Shown one piece after another: positions 16,419 through 23,819 of a stretch of DNA of 64,000 nucleotides (positions within the stretch are counted from its first letter, which is position 1; each line of letters begins with the position of its first letter). Below the pieces are notes generated by a model that was given only the letters and a program-made list of their open reading frames with translations, did no database searches and was not told where the DNA came from. Both the position numbers and the translations under genes were made by a program. This stretch comes from Streptomyces guryensis. Lineage in GTDB: Bacteria > Actinomycetota > Actinomycetes > Streptomycetales > Streptomycetaceae. The stretch lies in the NCBI RefSeq assembly GCF_021261325.1, contig NZ_JAJSBI010000024.1:62001-126000 (forward strand), in the 5' to 3' direction.

Positions 16419-17279
16419 CTAGGAGAGTTGAAGGAGACCGCGCAGAAGATCGCGGCTTTCGTCCGGTCCGGGGCTGTCCTGCTGGAGTTCCTTGAGCGCC
16501 CTCTCGTACTGGATGACGTCCTCGTGCTTGTCCAGGTAGAGAGCGCTGGTGAGCTGCTCCAGATAGACGACGTCCGACAGGTCGGACTCCGAGAAGCTGA
16601 GGATCGTGAACGCGCCGCTCTCGCCCGAGTGACCACCGAAGCTGAACGGCATGATCTGCAGCCGCACGTTGGGGCGTTCGGAGACCGCGATCAGATGCTG
16701 GAGCTGGCCCCGCATCACCTCGCGGTCGCCGTAGGGGCGGCGCAGCGCGGCCTCGTCCAGGACGATGTGGAAGTCGGGGCCGCCCGCGGAGACGAGGTGC
16801 TTCTGCCGCTCCAGACGCAGCTCCACGCGTTTGTCGATGTCGGCCTTGCTCGCACCCTTCATACCGCGCCGTACGACTGCACGTGCGTACGCCTCGGTCT
16901 GCAGCAGGCCGTGCACGAACTGCACCTCGTACGCCCGGATCAGGTGCGCCGCGCCCTCCAGGCCCACATAGGTGGGGAACCAGGTCGGCAGGACGTCCGA
17001 GTAACTGTGCCACCAGCCCGCGACGTTGGCCTCCCGGGCGAGGGAGAGCAGCGAGGTGCGCTCCTGCTCGTCCGTGATGCCGTACAGAGTCAACAGGTCC
17101 TCGACATCACGTGTCTTGAAGCTCACCCGGCCCAACTCCATGCGGCTGATCTTCGATTCGGAGGCGCGGATCGAGTAGCCCGCCGCCTCGCGCGTGATGC
17201 CGCGCGCCTCACGCAGTCGCCTGAGTTGCGAGCCGAGCAGCATGCGCCGCACCACCGATCCGGGCTCTCCCACGCTCAC
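16419..17279 (-). CDS. Helix-turn-helix regulator with DUF5753 domain (WhiJ-like)
   Basis: A 286-residue regulator of the large Streptomyces XRE/DUF5753 family. The HTH lies near the N-terminus (LGSQLRRLREARGITREAAG then ASESKISRMELGR); the remaining ~190 residues are the DUF5753 sensor domain (LIRAYEVQFVHGLLQTEAYA, FHIVLDEAALRRPYGDREVM). GTG at 17279 is preferred over the TTG at 17297, because GGGGAGG overlaps that TTG and sits 9-10 nt before the GTG. Together with the HATPase and DUF397 genes next door it forms the recurrent whiJ-type trio that affects development and antibiotic production in streptomycetes. Confidence 0.88.
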   Translation of the reverse strand: MSVGEPGSVVRRMLLGSQLRRLREARGITREAAGYSIRASESKISRMELGRVSFKTRDVEDLLTLYGITDEQERTSLLSLAREANVAGWWHSYSDVLPTWFPTYVGLEGAAHLIRAYEVQFVHGLLQTEAYARAVVRRGMKGASKADIDKRVELRLERQKHLVSAGGPDFHIVLDEAALRRPYGDREVMRGQLQHLIAVSERPNVRLQIMPFSFGGHSGESGAFTILSFSESDLSDVVYLEQLTSALYLDKHEDVIQYERALKELQQDSPGPDESRDLLRGLLQLS

Positions 17280-17471
17280 GTTCGCCAGCCTCCCCAACGC
17301 CTTCAGGGGCCGAAGTCTGCCACTAAATCACTCCGAGCAGTACTCGTCCGATTACAGAGAAGCAAAGAACCCAAAGATTCTGCACAGGAAGGGGGAAGGA
17401 GTTGGCAAGCAGTGGGAGAGAAGATGGCGGAAAAAATGGCCAACAAGCGGTACGGGAGGGTCCAATTCGGT

Positions 17472-17509
17472 CGCGTGCACGTGCATCTGCACCTTGCATC
17501 TGCACCGCG
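17472..17509 (+). promoter_or_regulatory. Candidate operator, copy 1 (xre/HATPase intergenic region)
   Basis: The 19-mer CGCGTGCACGTGCATCTGC (17472-17490) recurs exactly, inverted, at 18521-18539. It is followed here by a second TGCATCTGCAC. The core GTGCACGTGCA is itself partly palindromic. It lies between the divergent xre and HATPase genes, where the neighbouring XRE protein would be expected to bind. Confidence 0.55.
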
Positions 17510-17577
17510 CATCCAAGACCATGGTCTCGCGCAACCGCTGCATCGCAACGACCGCGAATTCCTCGGGAGTGCCTCGC

Positions 17578-18093
17578 ATGGGGACGAATGGATCGACCAT
17601 GCTCGAGCCGTTACGGCAGGGCCTTCCGCCGCTGGATCCCGCGGCCGTGTCCAACGCCGCCTCCTGCGCTCTGCCCGCCCGCTACGAAGCGGTGCGCGAG
17701 GCAAGGCGGTTCACCCGCAGAACGCTCGACCAGTGGGACATCGGCGATCGCTTCGACGACGTCTGCCTGGTGGTGTCCGAGCTGGTCACCAACTCGCTGC
17801 GGCACGGCCTGCCGACCGGCAGCCTGTGCACCGCGGAGCAGACCCCGCCCGTGCGGCTGCACCTGATGCGCTGGACGGAGCGGCTGGTGTGCGCGGTGCG
17901 CGACCCGAGCCACGCGACCCCGGCACCGCGCGAGGCGGACGACTTCTCGGCGGAGTCGGGCCGCGGCCTGTTCCTCGTCGACTCCTTCGCCGACAGCTGG
18001 GGCTGGCACCCGATGGCGGGCACGCTCGGCGGCAAGGTCGTCTGGGCGCTGTTCCAGCTGCCGCACCCACCCCGGCCGTCGACCGCCGAATAG
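17578..18093 (+). CDS. ATP-binding protein, anti-sigma-factor-like HATPase
   Basis: A 171-residue GHKL-fold ATPase of the RsbW/SpoIIAB-like class abundant in Streptomyces. Seen: PARYEAVREARRFTRRTLDQW, the N-box VCLVVSELVTNSLRHG, and the G-box SGRGLFLVDSFADSWGW. No histidine-kinase dimerisation domain is present. The ATG at 17578 follows GGGAG; a start at 17599 (MLEPLRQGL) is possible. It is divergent from the xre gene and convergent with the DUF397 gene. Confidence 0.85.
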   Translation: MGTNGSTMLEPLRQGLPPLDPAAVSNAASCALPARYEAVREARRFTRRTLDQWDIGDRFDDVCLVVSELVTNSLRHGLPTGSLCTAEQTPPVRLHLMRWTERLVCAVRDPSHATPAPREADDFSAESGRGLFLVDSFADSWGWHPMAGTLGGKVVWALFQLPHPPRPSTAE

Positions 18094-18097
18094 CGCA

Positions 18098-18121
18098 CCC
18101 CGGCGCCGTCCGACGCCGGGG
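18098..18121. terminator. Bidirectional terminator
   Basis: CCCCGGCG and CGCCGGGG form an 8-bp perfect stem with an 8-nt loop, 4 bp after the HATPase stop and 65 bp after the convergent DUF397 stop. Confidence 0.65.
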
Positions 18122-18186
18122 TTCTACGCGCGTTACTGCACGCAAGGCACTGATTGCCCCGATTTGAACCCCGGGGCGACCGGGCG

Positions 18187-18429
18187 TCAGCCCACTATCA
18201 GGTGGTCGAACTCGCCGTCCTTGATGCCCAGCAGCATCGCCTCGATCTCCGCACGCGTGTAGACGAGCGCCGGACCTTCGGGGAAGCGCGAGTTGCGGAC
18301 GGCCACGTCCCCGCCGGGCAGCCGGGCGAACTCCACGCAGGAGCCCTGCGAGTTGCTGTGCCGGCTCTTCTGCCAGGCCACCCCGTTCAACTCCGTGGCT
18401 GCCATGCCGTTGTACACGTCGTGGTCCAC
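18187..18429 (-). CDS. DUF397 domain protein
   Basis: An 80-residue DUF397 protein. Seen: the family pattern WQKSRHSNSQGSCVEFARLP, then VAVRNSRFPEGPALVYTRAE and FDHLIVG at the end. GTG at 18429 follows GGGAG by 6 nt; a later ATG (MAATELNG) is an alternative. DUF397 proteins are small partners encoded beside XRE/DUF5753 regulators; their molecular role is not settled. The same 19-bp motif is found upstream of this gene and between xre and the HATPase gene. Confidence 0.88.
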   Translation of the reverse strand: MDHDVYNGMAATELNGVAWQKSRHSNSQGSCVEFARLPGGDVAVRNSRFPEGPALVYTRAEIEAMLLGIKDGEFDHLIVG

Positions 18430-18520
18430 AGGTCGCTCCCGGTGGTGCGGTGGCTTTGGGGCCAGTGATGCAGTGGTCAACTGGTCCGGATCATAGCTGT
18501 GTTCACGTGCGGATGCATGA

Positions 18521-18539
18521 GCAGATGCACGTGCACGCG
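18521..18539 (-). promoter_or_regulatory. Candidate operator, copy 2 (upstream of DUF397 gene)
   Basis: Reverse-complement copy of the 19-mer at 17472-17490, about 90 bp upstream of the DUF397 start. Similarity continues for about 15-20 bp further on the reverse strand, with TGCATC and GCAC repeated. Confidence 0.55.
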
Positions 18540-18705
18540 GGGTGGTTCTGTGGTTACAGGTGTGACGTACGGGGTGCTGCATCCGTTCCAGCGGATGCCC
18601 GAGGGTCCATACAGCGTGCGTCGGGTCGAACCCCACGCACTGGAAGAGACGCGTACCGCGGCCTTCTTGTTCCAACCTCCAACCAACCGGCCTGTGGGGG
18701 AAGCC

Positions 18706-18858
18706 TCAGCGGCCCGTGTACGGCAGGAGTGCCATCTCCCGGGCGTTCTTGATCGCTCGAGCGAGCAGCCGCTGCTGCTGGGCCGTGACGCGGGTGACCC
18801 GGCGGCTGCGGATCTTGCCTCGCTCGGAGATGAACTTCCGCAGCAGATCGGTGTCCTT
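18706..18858 (-). pseudogene. rpsR: Ribosomal protein S18 paralogue, 5'-truncated
   Basis: The reverse strand encodes about 50 residues of the conserved S18 body, KDTDLLRKFISERGKIRSRR through REMALLPYTGR, with no cysteines, as expected of a zinc-independent paralogue. The normal N-terminal ~25-30 residues are missing: upstream of KDT the frame runs into the antisense of an L28 fragment. A 90-nt extension with an in-frame TTG/ATG exists (MLSRSRTYRPS...) but is not S18-like. Most likely a dead gene left by a deletion that also removed its promoter. Confidence 0.85.
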
Positions 18859-18859
18859 G

Positions 18860-19027
18860 CGGACCTCCCGCCGTTTCGACCCCAACATCCAGAGCAAGCG
18901 GTACCGGCTGCCGGGCGAGGGCCGGTACGTACGGCTGCGGCTGAGCACGAAGGGGATCAGGGCCGTCGACGCGATCGGCGTCGAGGCGGCCGTGGCGCGG
19001 ATCCGTGCCCGGGGGGTGCGGGTCTGA
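18860..19027 (+). pseudogene. rpmB: Ribosomal protein L28, 5'-truncated
   Basis: The plus strand reads RTSRRFDPNIQSKRYRLPG, then VRLRLSTKGIRAVDAIGVEA and ends AVARIRARGVRV with a stop at 19025-19027. This is the C-terminal two-thirds of bacterial L28. The N-terminal ~20-25 residues, with the start codon, are replaced by antisense of the S18 fragment. It points away from the S18 fragment, so one deletion between two divergent genes explains both truncations. Confidence 0.85.
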
Positions 19028-19331
19028 TGGCGAAGCAGAGCAAGATCGCGAAGAACGAGCGGCGCAGGCGATCGTCGCCCGGTACGCCGAGCGGCGCGCC
19101 GAGCTGAAGGAGATCATCCGGCGGCCGTCGTCGACGGAGGCGGAACGGATCGCCGCCCGGCGGGAGTTGCGGCGCCAGCCTCGCGACGCGAGCGCGACGC
19201 GCGTACGCAACCGGGACCAGGTGGACGGGCGGCCGCGAGGGTACTTCCGGGCGTTCGGGCTGTCGCGGGTCTCGCTGCGGGGGCAGGCGCATGCCGGTTA
19301 CCTGCCGGGGGTGCGCAAGTCGTCCTGGTGA
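19027..19331 (+). pseudogene. rpsN: Ribosomal protein S14 paralogue, frameshifted
   Basis: The ATG at 19027 overlaps the L28 stop and starts MAKQSKIAKNERR. The frame then breaks, and the rest of S14 (AIVARYAERRAELKEIIRRP, then the RRELRRQPRDASATRVRNRD block, to LPGVRKSSW) continues in another frame. Inserting one base near 19060-19066 (probably one G lost from GGCGGCAGG) restores a full 101-residue S14 without CxxC zinc motifs. Either a true frameshift in a decaying zinc-independent ribosomal-protein cluster or a sequencing error. The L33 gene usually found between rpmB and rpsN is absent. Confidence 0.8.
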
Positions 19332-19478
19332 GCGCGGGTGGGTCCGGTGAATCTCACAGCCGCTCCTCATGGGGTGGACGGCCGTCCCTGGTAGCTTGCT
19401 GCGGGCGCTCGGGCCGTACCGGCCCGGCCCACCGGCTACGGCTTGCCACTGCTCGTTGCTACTGCTTGGGAGCTACCA

Positions 19479-19994
19479 GTGACTTCGGCGTCCTTCATGC
19501 GTCCGGCCCGCACGATGTCTCGCCGGCACCTGCGGATCGCGGCCGCCGCCGCGGGGCTGGCGGGCGCGCTCGTGCTCACCGCGTGCAGCAGCGGCGACTC
19601 CAAGGACGGCTCCTCGTCCAGCCCCGCCGCCTCCAGCGCGGGCACGGGCGGCGGCAACGGCGGGACGACGAGCGCGTCCGACAGCCTGCAGGGCAGCTGG
19701 CTCGCCACGACCGGCGGCAAGGCCGTCGCCCTGGTGATCAACGGCAAGCAGGCCGGGCTCTTCTCGACCGGCGGGGCCGTGTGCAGCGGGACCGCGGGCA
19801 AGGAGGCCGGGATGCAGATGATCCACCTCACCTGCACGAAGGGCGGCAAGGAGCGGGCGACGGGGATGGTCGACTCCGTGTCCAGGAACTCGCTGAAGAT
19901 CACCTGGTCGGGCAGTGCCGGCAAGGAGACGTACACCAAGTCGGAGGGCGGGACCCTGCCGTCGGGGCTGCCGACAGCGGGCCTCGGTCAGTAG
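19479..19994 (+). CDS. Secreted lipoprotein of unknown function
   Basis: A 171-residue predicted lipoprotein. The N-terminus has basic residues (MSRRHLRIAAAAAG), a hydrophobic core and the lipobox VLTACSSG with the lipidated Cys; a Ser/Gly/Ala-rich linker follows. The remaining ~110 residues look like a small beta-rich domain (SLQGSWLATTGGKAVALVING). GTG at 19479 follows GGGAG by 6 nt; ATGs at 19497 and 19515 are alternatives. No function is recognisable. Another lipoprotein follows in the same direction. Confidence 0.75.
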   Translation: MTSASFMRPARTMSRRHLRIAAAAAGLAGALVLTACSSGDSKDGSSSSPAASSAGTGGGNGGTTSASDSLQGSWLATTGGKAVALVINGKQAGLFSTGGAVCSGTAGKEAGMQMIHLTCTKGGKERATGMVDSVSRNSLKITWSGSAGKETYTKSEGGTLPSGLPTAGLGQ

Positions 19995-20101
19995 TCCGAG
20001 GGCAGGGCGGGCAACCGCCGCACGGGTTCGTGCGTGATGATCGATGCACGCCAGCACCGGCATCACGCCGCCGAGCACCAGCAGAGCACCAGAGGATCCA
20101 C

Positions 20102-20626
20102 ATGCGCGCCACCCAGATCGCCGTCGCCGCTCTCGCCGCGGCGCTCCTGCTGACCGCCTGCGACAGCGGCGGCGGTGACAGCGGCTCCACGAACAAGAAC
20201 AAGGCCGGCGGCGGCTGCACGCTCGACACCGTCGGCGTGCAGGTCGCGGCGAGCGCCGCCCCGTCCGCCGGGGACTCCGGCAACGTCACCGTCACGCTCA
20301 CCAACCGCGGCGCCAAGTGCACCCTGAACGGGTTCCCGGGCGTCGCCCTGCAGGCGGGCGGCGCGTCGGACGCCGTCCCCGCCGACAAGGCCGCGAAGGC
20401 CCAGAAGCTCGACCTCGCCAAGGGGGCGACGGCCTCCTTCACGATCAGCTACGTCCGGGGCAAGGCGGGCGGTCAGAAGAGCCTTCCGGTGAAGACGGCG
20501 AAGTTCACCCTGCCCGGGGCGACCGCCGGTCACAGCTTCACGTGGTCGTACGGCGAAGTCGCCCTCAAGGGCGGCGCGGGCGGGCCGAACGCTTCGGTGA
20601 GTCCGTTCCAGCAGGCCGGCGACTGA
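20102..20626 (+). CDS. DUF4232-type lipoprotein
   Basis: A 174-residue predicted lipoprotein: signal segment MRATQIAVAALAAALLLTAC with the lipobox LLTAC, a Gly/Ser/Asn linker, then a DUF4232-like beta-sandwich (VTVTLTNRGAKCTLNGFPGV, TASFTISYVRGKAGG). Two cysteines (in GGCTLD and AKCTLN) could form a disulfide outside the cell, as is common in this family. The role is unknown. Confidence 0.8.
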   Translation: MRATQIAVAALAAALLLTACDSGGGDSGSTNKNKAGGGCTLDTVGVQVAASAAPSAGDSGNVTVTLTNRGAKCTLNGFPGVALQAGGASDAVPADKAAKAQKLDLAKGATASFTISYVRGKAGGQKSLPVKTAKFTLPGATAGHSFTWSYGEVALKGGAGGPNASVSPFQQAGD

Positions 20627-20659
20627 CGCTCCGCGGGATGTGCCGCGAAGGGTGGTCGA

Positions 20660-20757
20660 ACGTCTGCGGCCGTCGTGGCTTGTCGCGCCCGCGTGGCGGA
20701 GCCGCACATCGACGGAGCGCGCTCCCCTGATGGGGCGCTGCCCCTGGCATCGGGACG
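20660..20757. repeat. Streptomyces intergenic repeat copy
   Basis: The stretch with CGTCGTGGCTTGTCGCGCCC, GGAGCCGCACATCGA and CCCCTGATGGGGCGCTGCCCC is of a kind I recognise as recurring between Streptomyces genes. It lies between convergent genes; CCCCTGATGGGG can fold and may serve as a terminator. Confidence 0.5.
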
Positions 20758-20759
20758 CC

Positions 20760-21917
20760 TCACGGAAGCCGCGGCCGGGTCCCCACCCGGGCGCGGTCCG
20801 CTGCCCGGGCTCCCTCCGTCCAGCCCGCCTCGTCGGTCACGCCGCGCAGGCGGGTCGTGGTCGTGTCGGGGAACATGCGGTCCGTGTGGGTCGTGACCGC
20901 GACCTCTCGGGAGGCCAGGACCGGGAGCAGGTCGTCGGTCACCTGTGTCTCGGCGGCCGCCGCGAGGCGCGTGCCTATCCGGTGGGCGTAGGCCGCGAGG
21001 AAGGACTGGCGGAAGGTCTTGGTGCGCTTGCGGCCGCCCGCGCGCTGGGCGGTCTCCGCCTTCGTCATCGCCGTCGTGGCCTGCACGAGGAGCGAGGTGT
21101 GGAGGAGCTCGACGGCTTCCAGGTCGGCCTCGAAGCCGACGACGGTCGAGAAGCCCAGCGGCTCGTTCCACACGGCCCGGCAGTGGTTCGCGGTGGCGAC
21201 CGCGTCCAGCAGCACGGCCTTGGCCTGCTCGTACGGTGCCTCCACGCCGATACGGCAGGCGCCGGGGGCGTCGGGGGACGGCGCCCGGGCCGCGAGCAGC
21301 GCCTCGTCGATGCTGTGCCGGGCCATCAGCTCCTGCGCCTTGGCGGACAGCGCCTCCGCCTCGTCGGGGAACCCGGTCGCCTCCGCCTTGGCGAGCAGCG
21401 CGCGGATACGGGTGAGCATGCGCGAGCCGGATCTCGGGTCGGCTCCGGAGCCGGAATCGGGCCGCCGGATGGGCTCGTCGAGGGGGTCGAGGGTCGGCAG
21501 GCGCAGCAGCAGGCGGTACAGCTCCAGGACGGCGGTCGCGTGCGAGAAGCGGTCGGGGCGGGGTGCTGTGCCGGTGGCCTCGGCCGCTTCGGCCGCCTCG
21601 GCGGTGAGCTCGGCCAGCTGCGCGGTCCAGCGGGGGCCGCGCGGGCCGTCGTACGGCGTCTGCGCCCGGATCAGCGCCGCCGCCAGGCGTACGTGTACGT
21701 CGTCCAGCTCGCGTCGCACGATCCGGACGACGTCGGCGGGCTGCCAGCCGCGCCGCCAGGCCGTCGCCACGAACTCCTGGCCGCGGCGCGCGAGTTCGGC
21801 GTCCGCCGCCGGGTCCGCGGCCAGCAGGGACGCGCCCGTGTCGAGGGCGGTGTCGGTCTCGGCGTAAAGGGCGGCCTGGAAGGCGCGTTCGACGGTGCTG
21901 GACGTAGTGCTGCTCAC
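20760..21917 (-). CDS. DUF2786 domain protein
   Basis: A 385-residue protein common in actinobacteria. The DUF2786 motif is visible in the middle (LTRIRALLAKAEATGFPDEA then LSAKAQELMARHSIDEALL). The C-terminal part (AVLLDAVATANHCRAVWNEP, FRQSFLAAYAHRIGTRLAAA) matches the usual companion region with metallopeptidase-like features but no clear HExxH. GTG at 21917 begins MSSTTSSTVERAFQAAL. The function is unknown. Confidence 0.78.
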   Translation of the reverse strand: MSSTTSSTVERAFQAALYAETDTALDTGASLLAADPAADAELARRGQEFVATAWRRGWQPADVVRIVRRELDDVHVRLAAALIRAQTPYDGPRGPRWTAQLAELTAEAAEAAEATGTAPRPDRFSHATAVLELYRLLLRLPTLDPLDEPIRRPDSGSGADPRSGSRMLTRIRALLAKAEATGFPDEAEALSAKAQELMARHSIDEALLAARAPSPDAPGACRIGVEAPYEQAKAVLLDAVATANHCRAVWNEPLGFSTVVGFEADLEAVELLHTSLLVQATTAMTKAETAQRAGGRKRTKTFRQSFLAAYAHRIGTRLAAAAETQVTDDLLPVLASREVAVTTHTDRMFPDTTTTRLRGVTDEAGWTEGARAADRARVGTRPRLP

Positions 21918-22061
21918 TCGTCGATCGTGCCACGCGGCACTGACAGTCGGGTCAGCCGCGGATCGGAGCCTGCGTACGAGCACGGGTCGGATCAGCACGC
22001 GTCGTCATGGGAGCCCCGCCGGCGGTCCCCCCTGCCCGACGGGGACGTCCCCGGCCTGGGT

Positions 22062-23009
22062 TCAGGCACCGGCCCCGAGGGCCAGCGCGCGGTCGAGGGC
22101 GTCGGAGGCCGGGCAGGGGATGTCCGGGAGGACGCCGATGCCTTCCCAGTTGGTGCCGGAGACCGGGTTGACCGCACGGGCGACCGGAATGGTGGCCTCC
22201 AGGTTCGGGTGGACCGTCCAGCCCTCGCGCGGGTGGGCGCCGCCGCGGGTGGTCTCCCCCACGACGGTCGCGCGGCCCAGCTGCTGGAGGTCGTAGGCCA
22301 GTTCCTCGGCAGCCGAGAAGGTGCGGGGACCGGTGAGGACGTGGACCGGCTTGGTGCCGCCGAAGCGGGCGCCGGGGACGTGCGGCAGGGTCCAGGACTG
22401 GTCGTGGCGGTCGCCCACGCGCGCGTACATGGTGTTGAGGTGGGTGCGCTCGTCCAGGAGGTAGCTGCAGACGAAGGCGACCGTGTCCGGGTCGCCGCCG
22501 CCGTTGCCCCGCAGGTCCAGGATGAGCGCTTCGGCTCGGGCGACCAGGGTGAGCGCGGCGGCCAGCGGCTCGGCCGACCAGGGCAGCGGGAAGAGGAAGG
22601 GGCCCAGTTCGAGGAGCGCAGTGCCGCCCGCCAGCAGCTCGACCCGGGGCACGCCGCCCAGGGAGGCCTCGAACTCGCGGCGCATCGCGGCCGCCGCGGC
22701 CTCGCCCTGGCCCTGCGGCACCTGCTCGGGGTGGTACTTGAGGCGCAGGTGCGGATCGCCGTTGACGGACTGCAGATCCGCGGTGACCAGGTCGCCGAGC
22801 TCCTCCGCGCTCCCCACGTCGTACGCCCCCTCCGCCAGGCGCCGGCGCAGCAGCACGGCCAGCTGCTCGGCGGCCTCGGGGAAGACGTAGTGCTCGGTGA
22901 GGAGCCGGGCCGTCTCGTCGACGACCGCGGGAACGTCGGTCACGGGGACCGGAGTCGGGGCAGCGGCAGGAGCCGAGGAGGAACTCGTCGTCAGCGTGGT
23001 CGTGGTCAT
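22062..23009 (-). CDS. S41 family peptidase
   Basis: A 315-residue C-terminal-processing-like peptidase. Seen: an N-terminal helical domain (VDETARLLTEHYVFPEAAEQ), the substrate strand EALILDLRGNGGGDPDTVAF, and the catalytic serine region VHVLTGPRTFSAAEELAYDL followed by VVGETTRGGAHPREGWTVHP. No PDZ domain and no signal peptide, so it resembles the short IRBP/tricorn-like S41 enzymes. The ATG at 23009 has a weak ribosome site; an in-frame ATG about 60 nt upstream is possible. Confidence 0.85.
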   Translation of the reverse strand: MTTTTLTTSSSSAPAAAPTPVPVTDVPAVVDETARLLTEHYVFPEAAEQLAVLLRRRLAEGAYDVGSAEELGDLVTADLQSVNGDPHLRLKYHPEQVPQGQGEAAAAAMRREFEASLGGVPRVELLAGGTALLELGPFLFPLPWSAEPLAAALTLVARAEALILDLRGNGGGDPDTVAFVCSYLLDERTHLNTMYARVGDRHDQSWTLPHVPGARFGGTKPVHVLTGPRTFSAAEELAYDLQQLGRATVVGETTRGGAHPREGWTVHPNLEATIPVARAVNPVSGTNWEGIGVLPDIPCPASDALDRALALGAGA

Positions 23010-23120
23010 GGCAGGTGAGTCAATCACCGTCCCCAGACGCCTCACATGGGGTTTCCCAGGACTCGTCTCACCCATCGAAATTCGTTCGCTTCTCTCCTCT
23101 GACGGTTCAAGCATGGACAG

Positions 23121-23747
23121 ATGGTGGACATGTCTTCGTATGCGGCATTCCTTGTCGCCGCCTTCGTGCTCTGCGTCACTCCCGGCCCCGACATGATGTT
23201 CATCGTGGCGATGGGCGGACGGGGTGGGCCCAGGACCGGGGTGCTGGCCGCGTTCGGCGTGGCCTGCGCGATGTTCGTGCACACGGTCGCCGCGGCGCTC
23301 GGTCTGTCGGCGCTGTTCCTGGCCCTGCCGACGCTGTATCACGCGCTGCGCTGGGCGGGCGCGGCCTATCTGCTGTACCTCGCGGTCAAGGCCTTCCGGG
23401 ACCGGGCGGTACCGGTCGAGGAGGGTGCGGCGGCGGGGCCCGGGCGGCGGCGCGCCTTCTGGCAGGGTGCGGTCACCAATCTGCTCAACCCCAAGGTGAT
23501 CCTCTTCAACGTCGCCTTCCTGCCGCAGTTCGTGAACCCCGGACTGGGGCACGTGGGCGAGCAGTTCCTGGTCTTCGGGCTGACGATCACCGTGATGGGG
23601 TTCGGCGTGGACGGCTCGATCGGACTGCTCTCCGGCAAGCTCTCCTCGCTGCTGCGCCGGAGCCGGCGGGTGGCGCGCGGGCTGGACATCTTCAGCGGGA
23701 CGGTGTTCACGGGGCTGGCGGTGCGGCTGGCGGCGTCACCGAAATAG
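23121..23747 (+). CDS. LysE/RhtB family amino-acid exporter
   Basis: A 208-residue membrane protein with about six hydrophobic segments. It has the family hallmarks AFVLCVTPGPDMMFIV, GVACAMFVHTVAAALG, LYLAVKAFRDR, and GAVTNLLNPKVILFNVAFLP. Such proteins export amino acids or related metabolites. It is divergent from the S41 gene; the ATG at 23130 is an alternative start. Confidence 0.88.
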   Translation: MVDMSSYAAFLVAAFVLCVTPGPDMMFIVAMGGRGGPRTGVLAAFGVACAMFVHTVAAALGLSALFLALPTLYHALRWAGAAYLLYLAVKAFRDRAVPVEEGAAAGPGRRRAFWQGAVTNLLNPKVILFNVAFLPQFVNPGLGHVGEQFLVFGLTITVMGFGVDGSIGLLSGKLSSLLRRSRRVARGLDIFSGTVFTGLAVRLAASPK

Positions 23748-23770
23748 GCACGCCGCGTGACGGCCCCCAA

Positions 23771-23818
23771 GTGTCAACCCGAGGTTGACACGCACCTCAT
23801 GTCAACCTACGGTTGACA
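23771..23818 (+). promoter_or_regulatory. Twin palindromic operators and promoter of the Clp_N gene
   Basis: Two near-identical palindromes: GTGTCAACC-CGA-GGTTGACAC (23771-23791) and TGTCAACC-TAC-GGTTGACA (23800-23818), with centres 28 bp apart. TTGACA inside the first and TACGGT (23808-23813) inside the second are spaced 17 bp, a good sigma-HrdB-type promoter. The start point would fall at about 23820, the A of the ATG, implying a leaderless mRNA. A repressor bound to both would cover -35 and -10. Confidence 0.75.
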
Positions 23819-23819
23819 C

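Noticed and set aside
17461..17515. CRISPR-like short repeats (TGCATCTGCAC twice)
   Set aside because: Only two short copies with no regular spacers and no cas genes; better explained as operator half-sites.
18706..18948. Intact S18 gene of 80 codons
   Set aside because: The first ~30 codons are antisense to the L28 fragment and unlike any S18 N-terminus, so it is treated as a truncated pseudogene.
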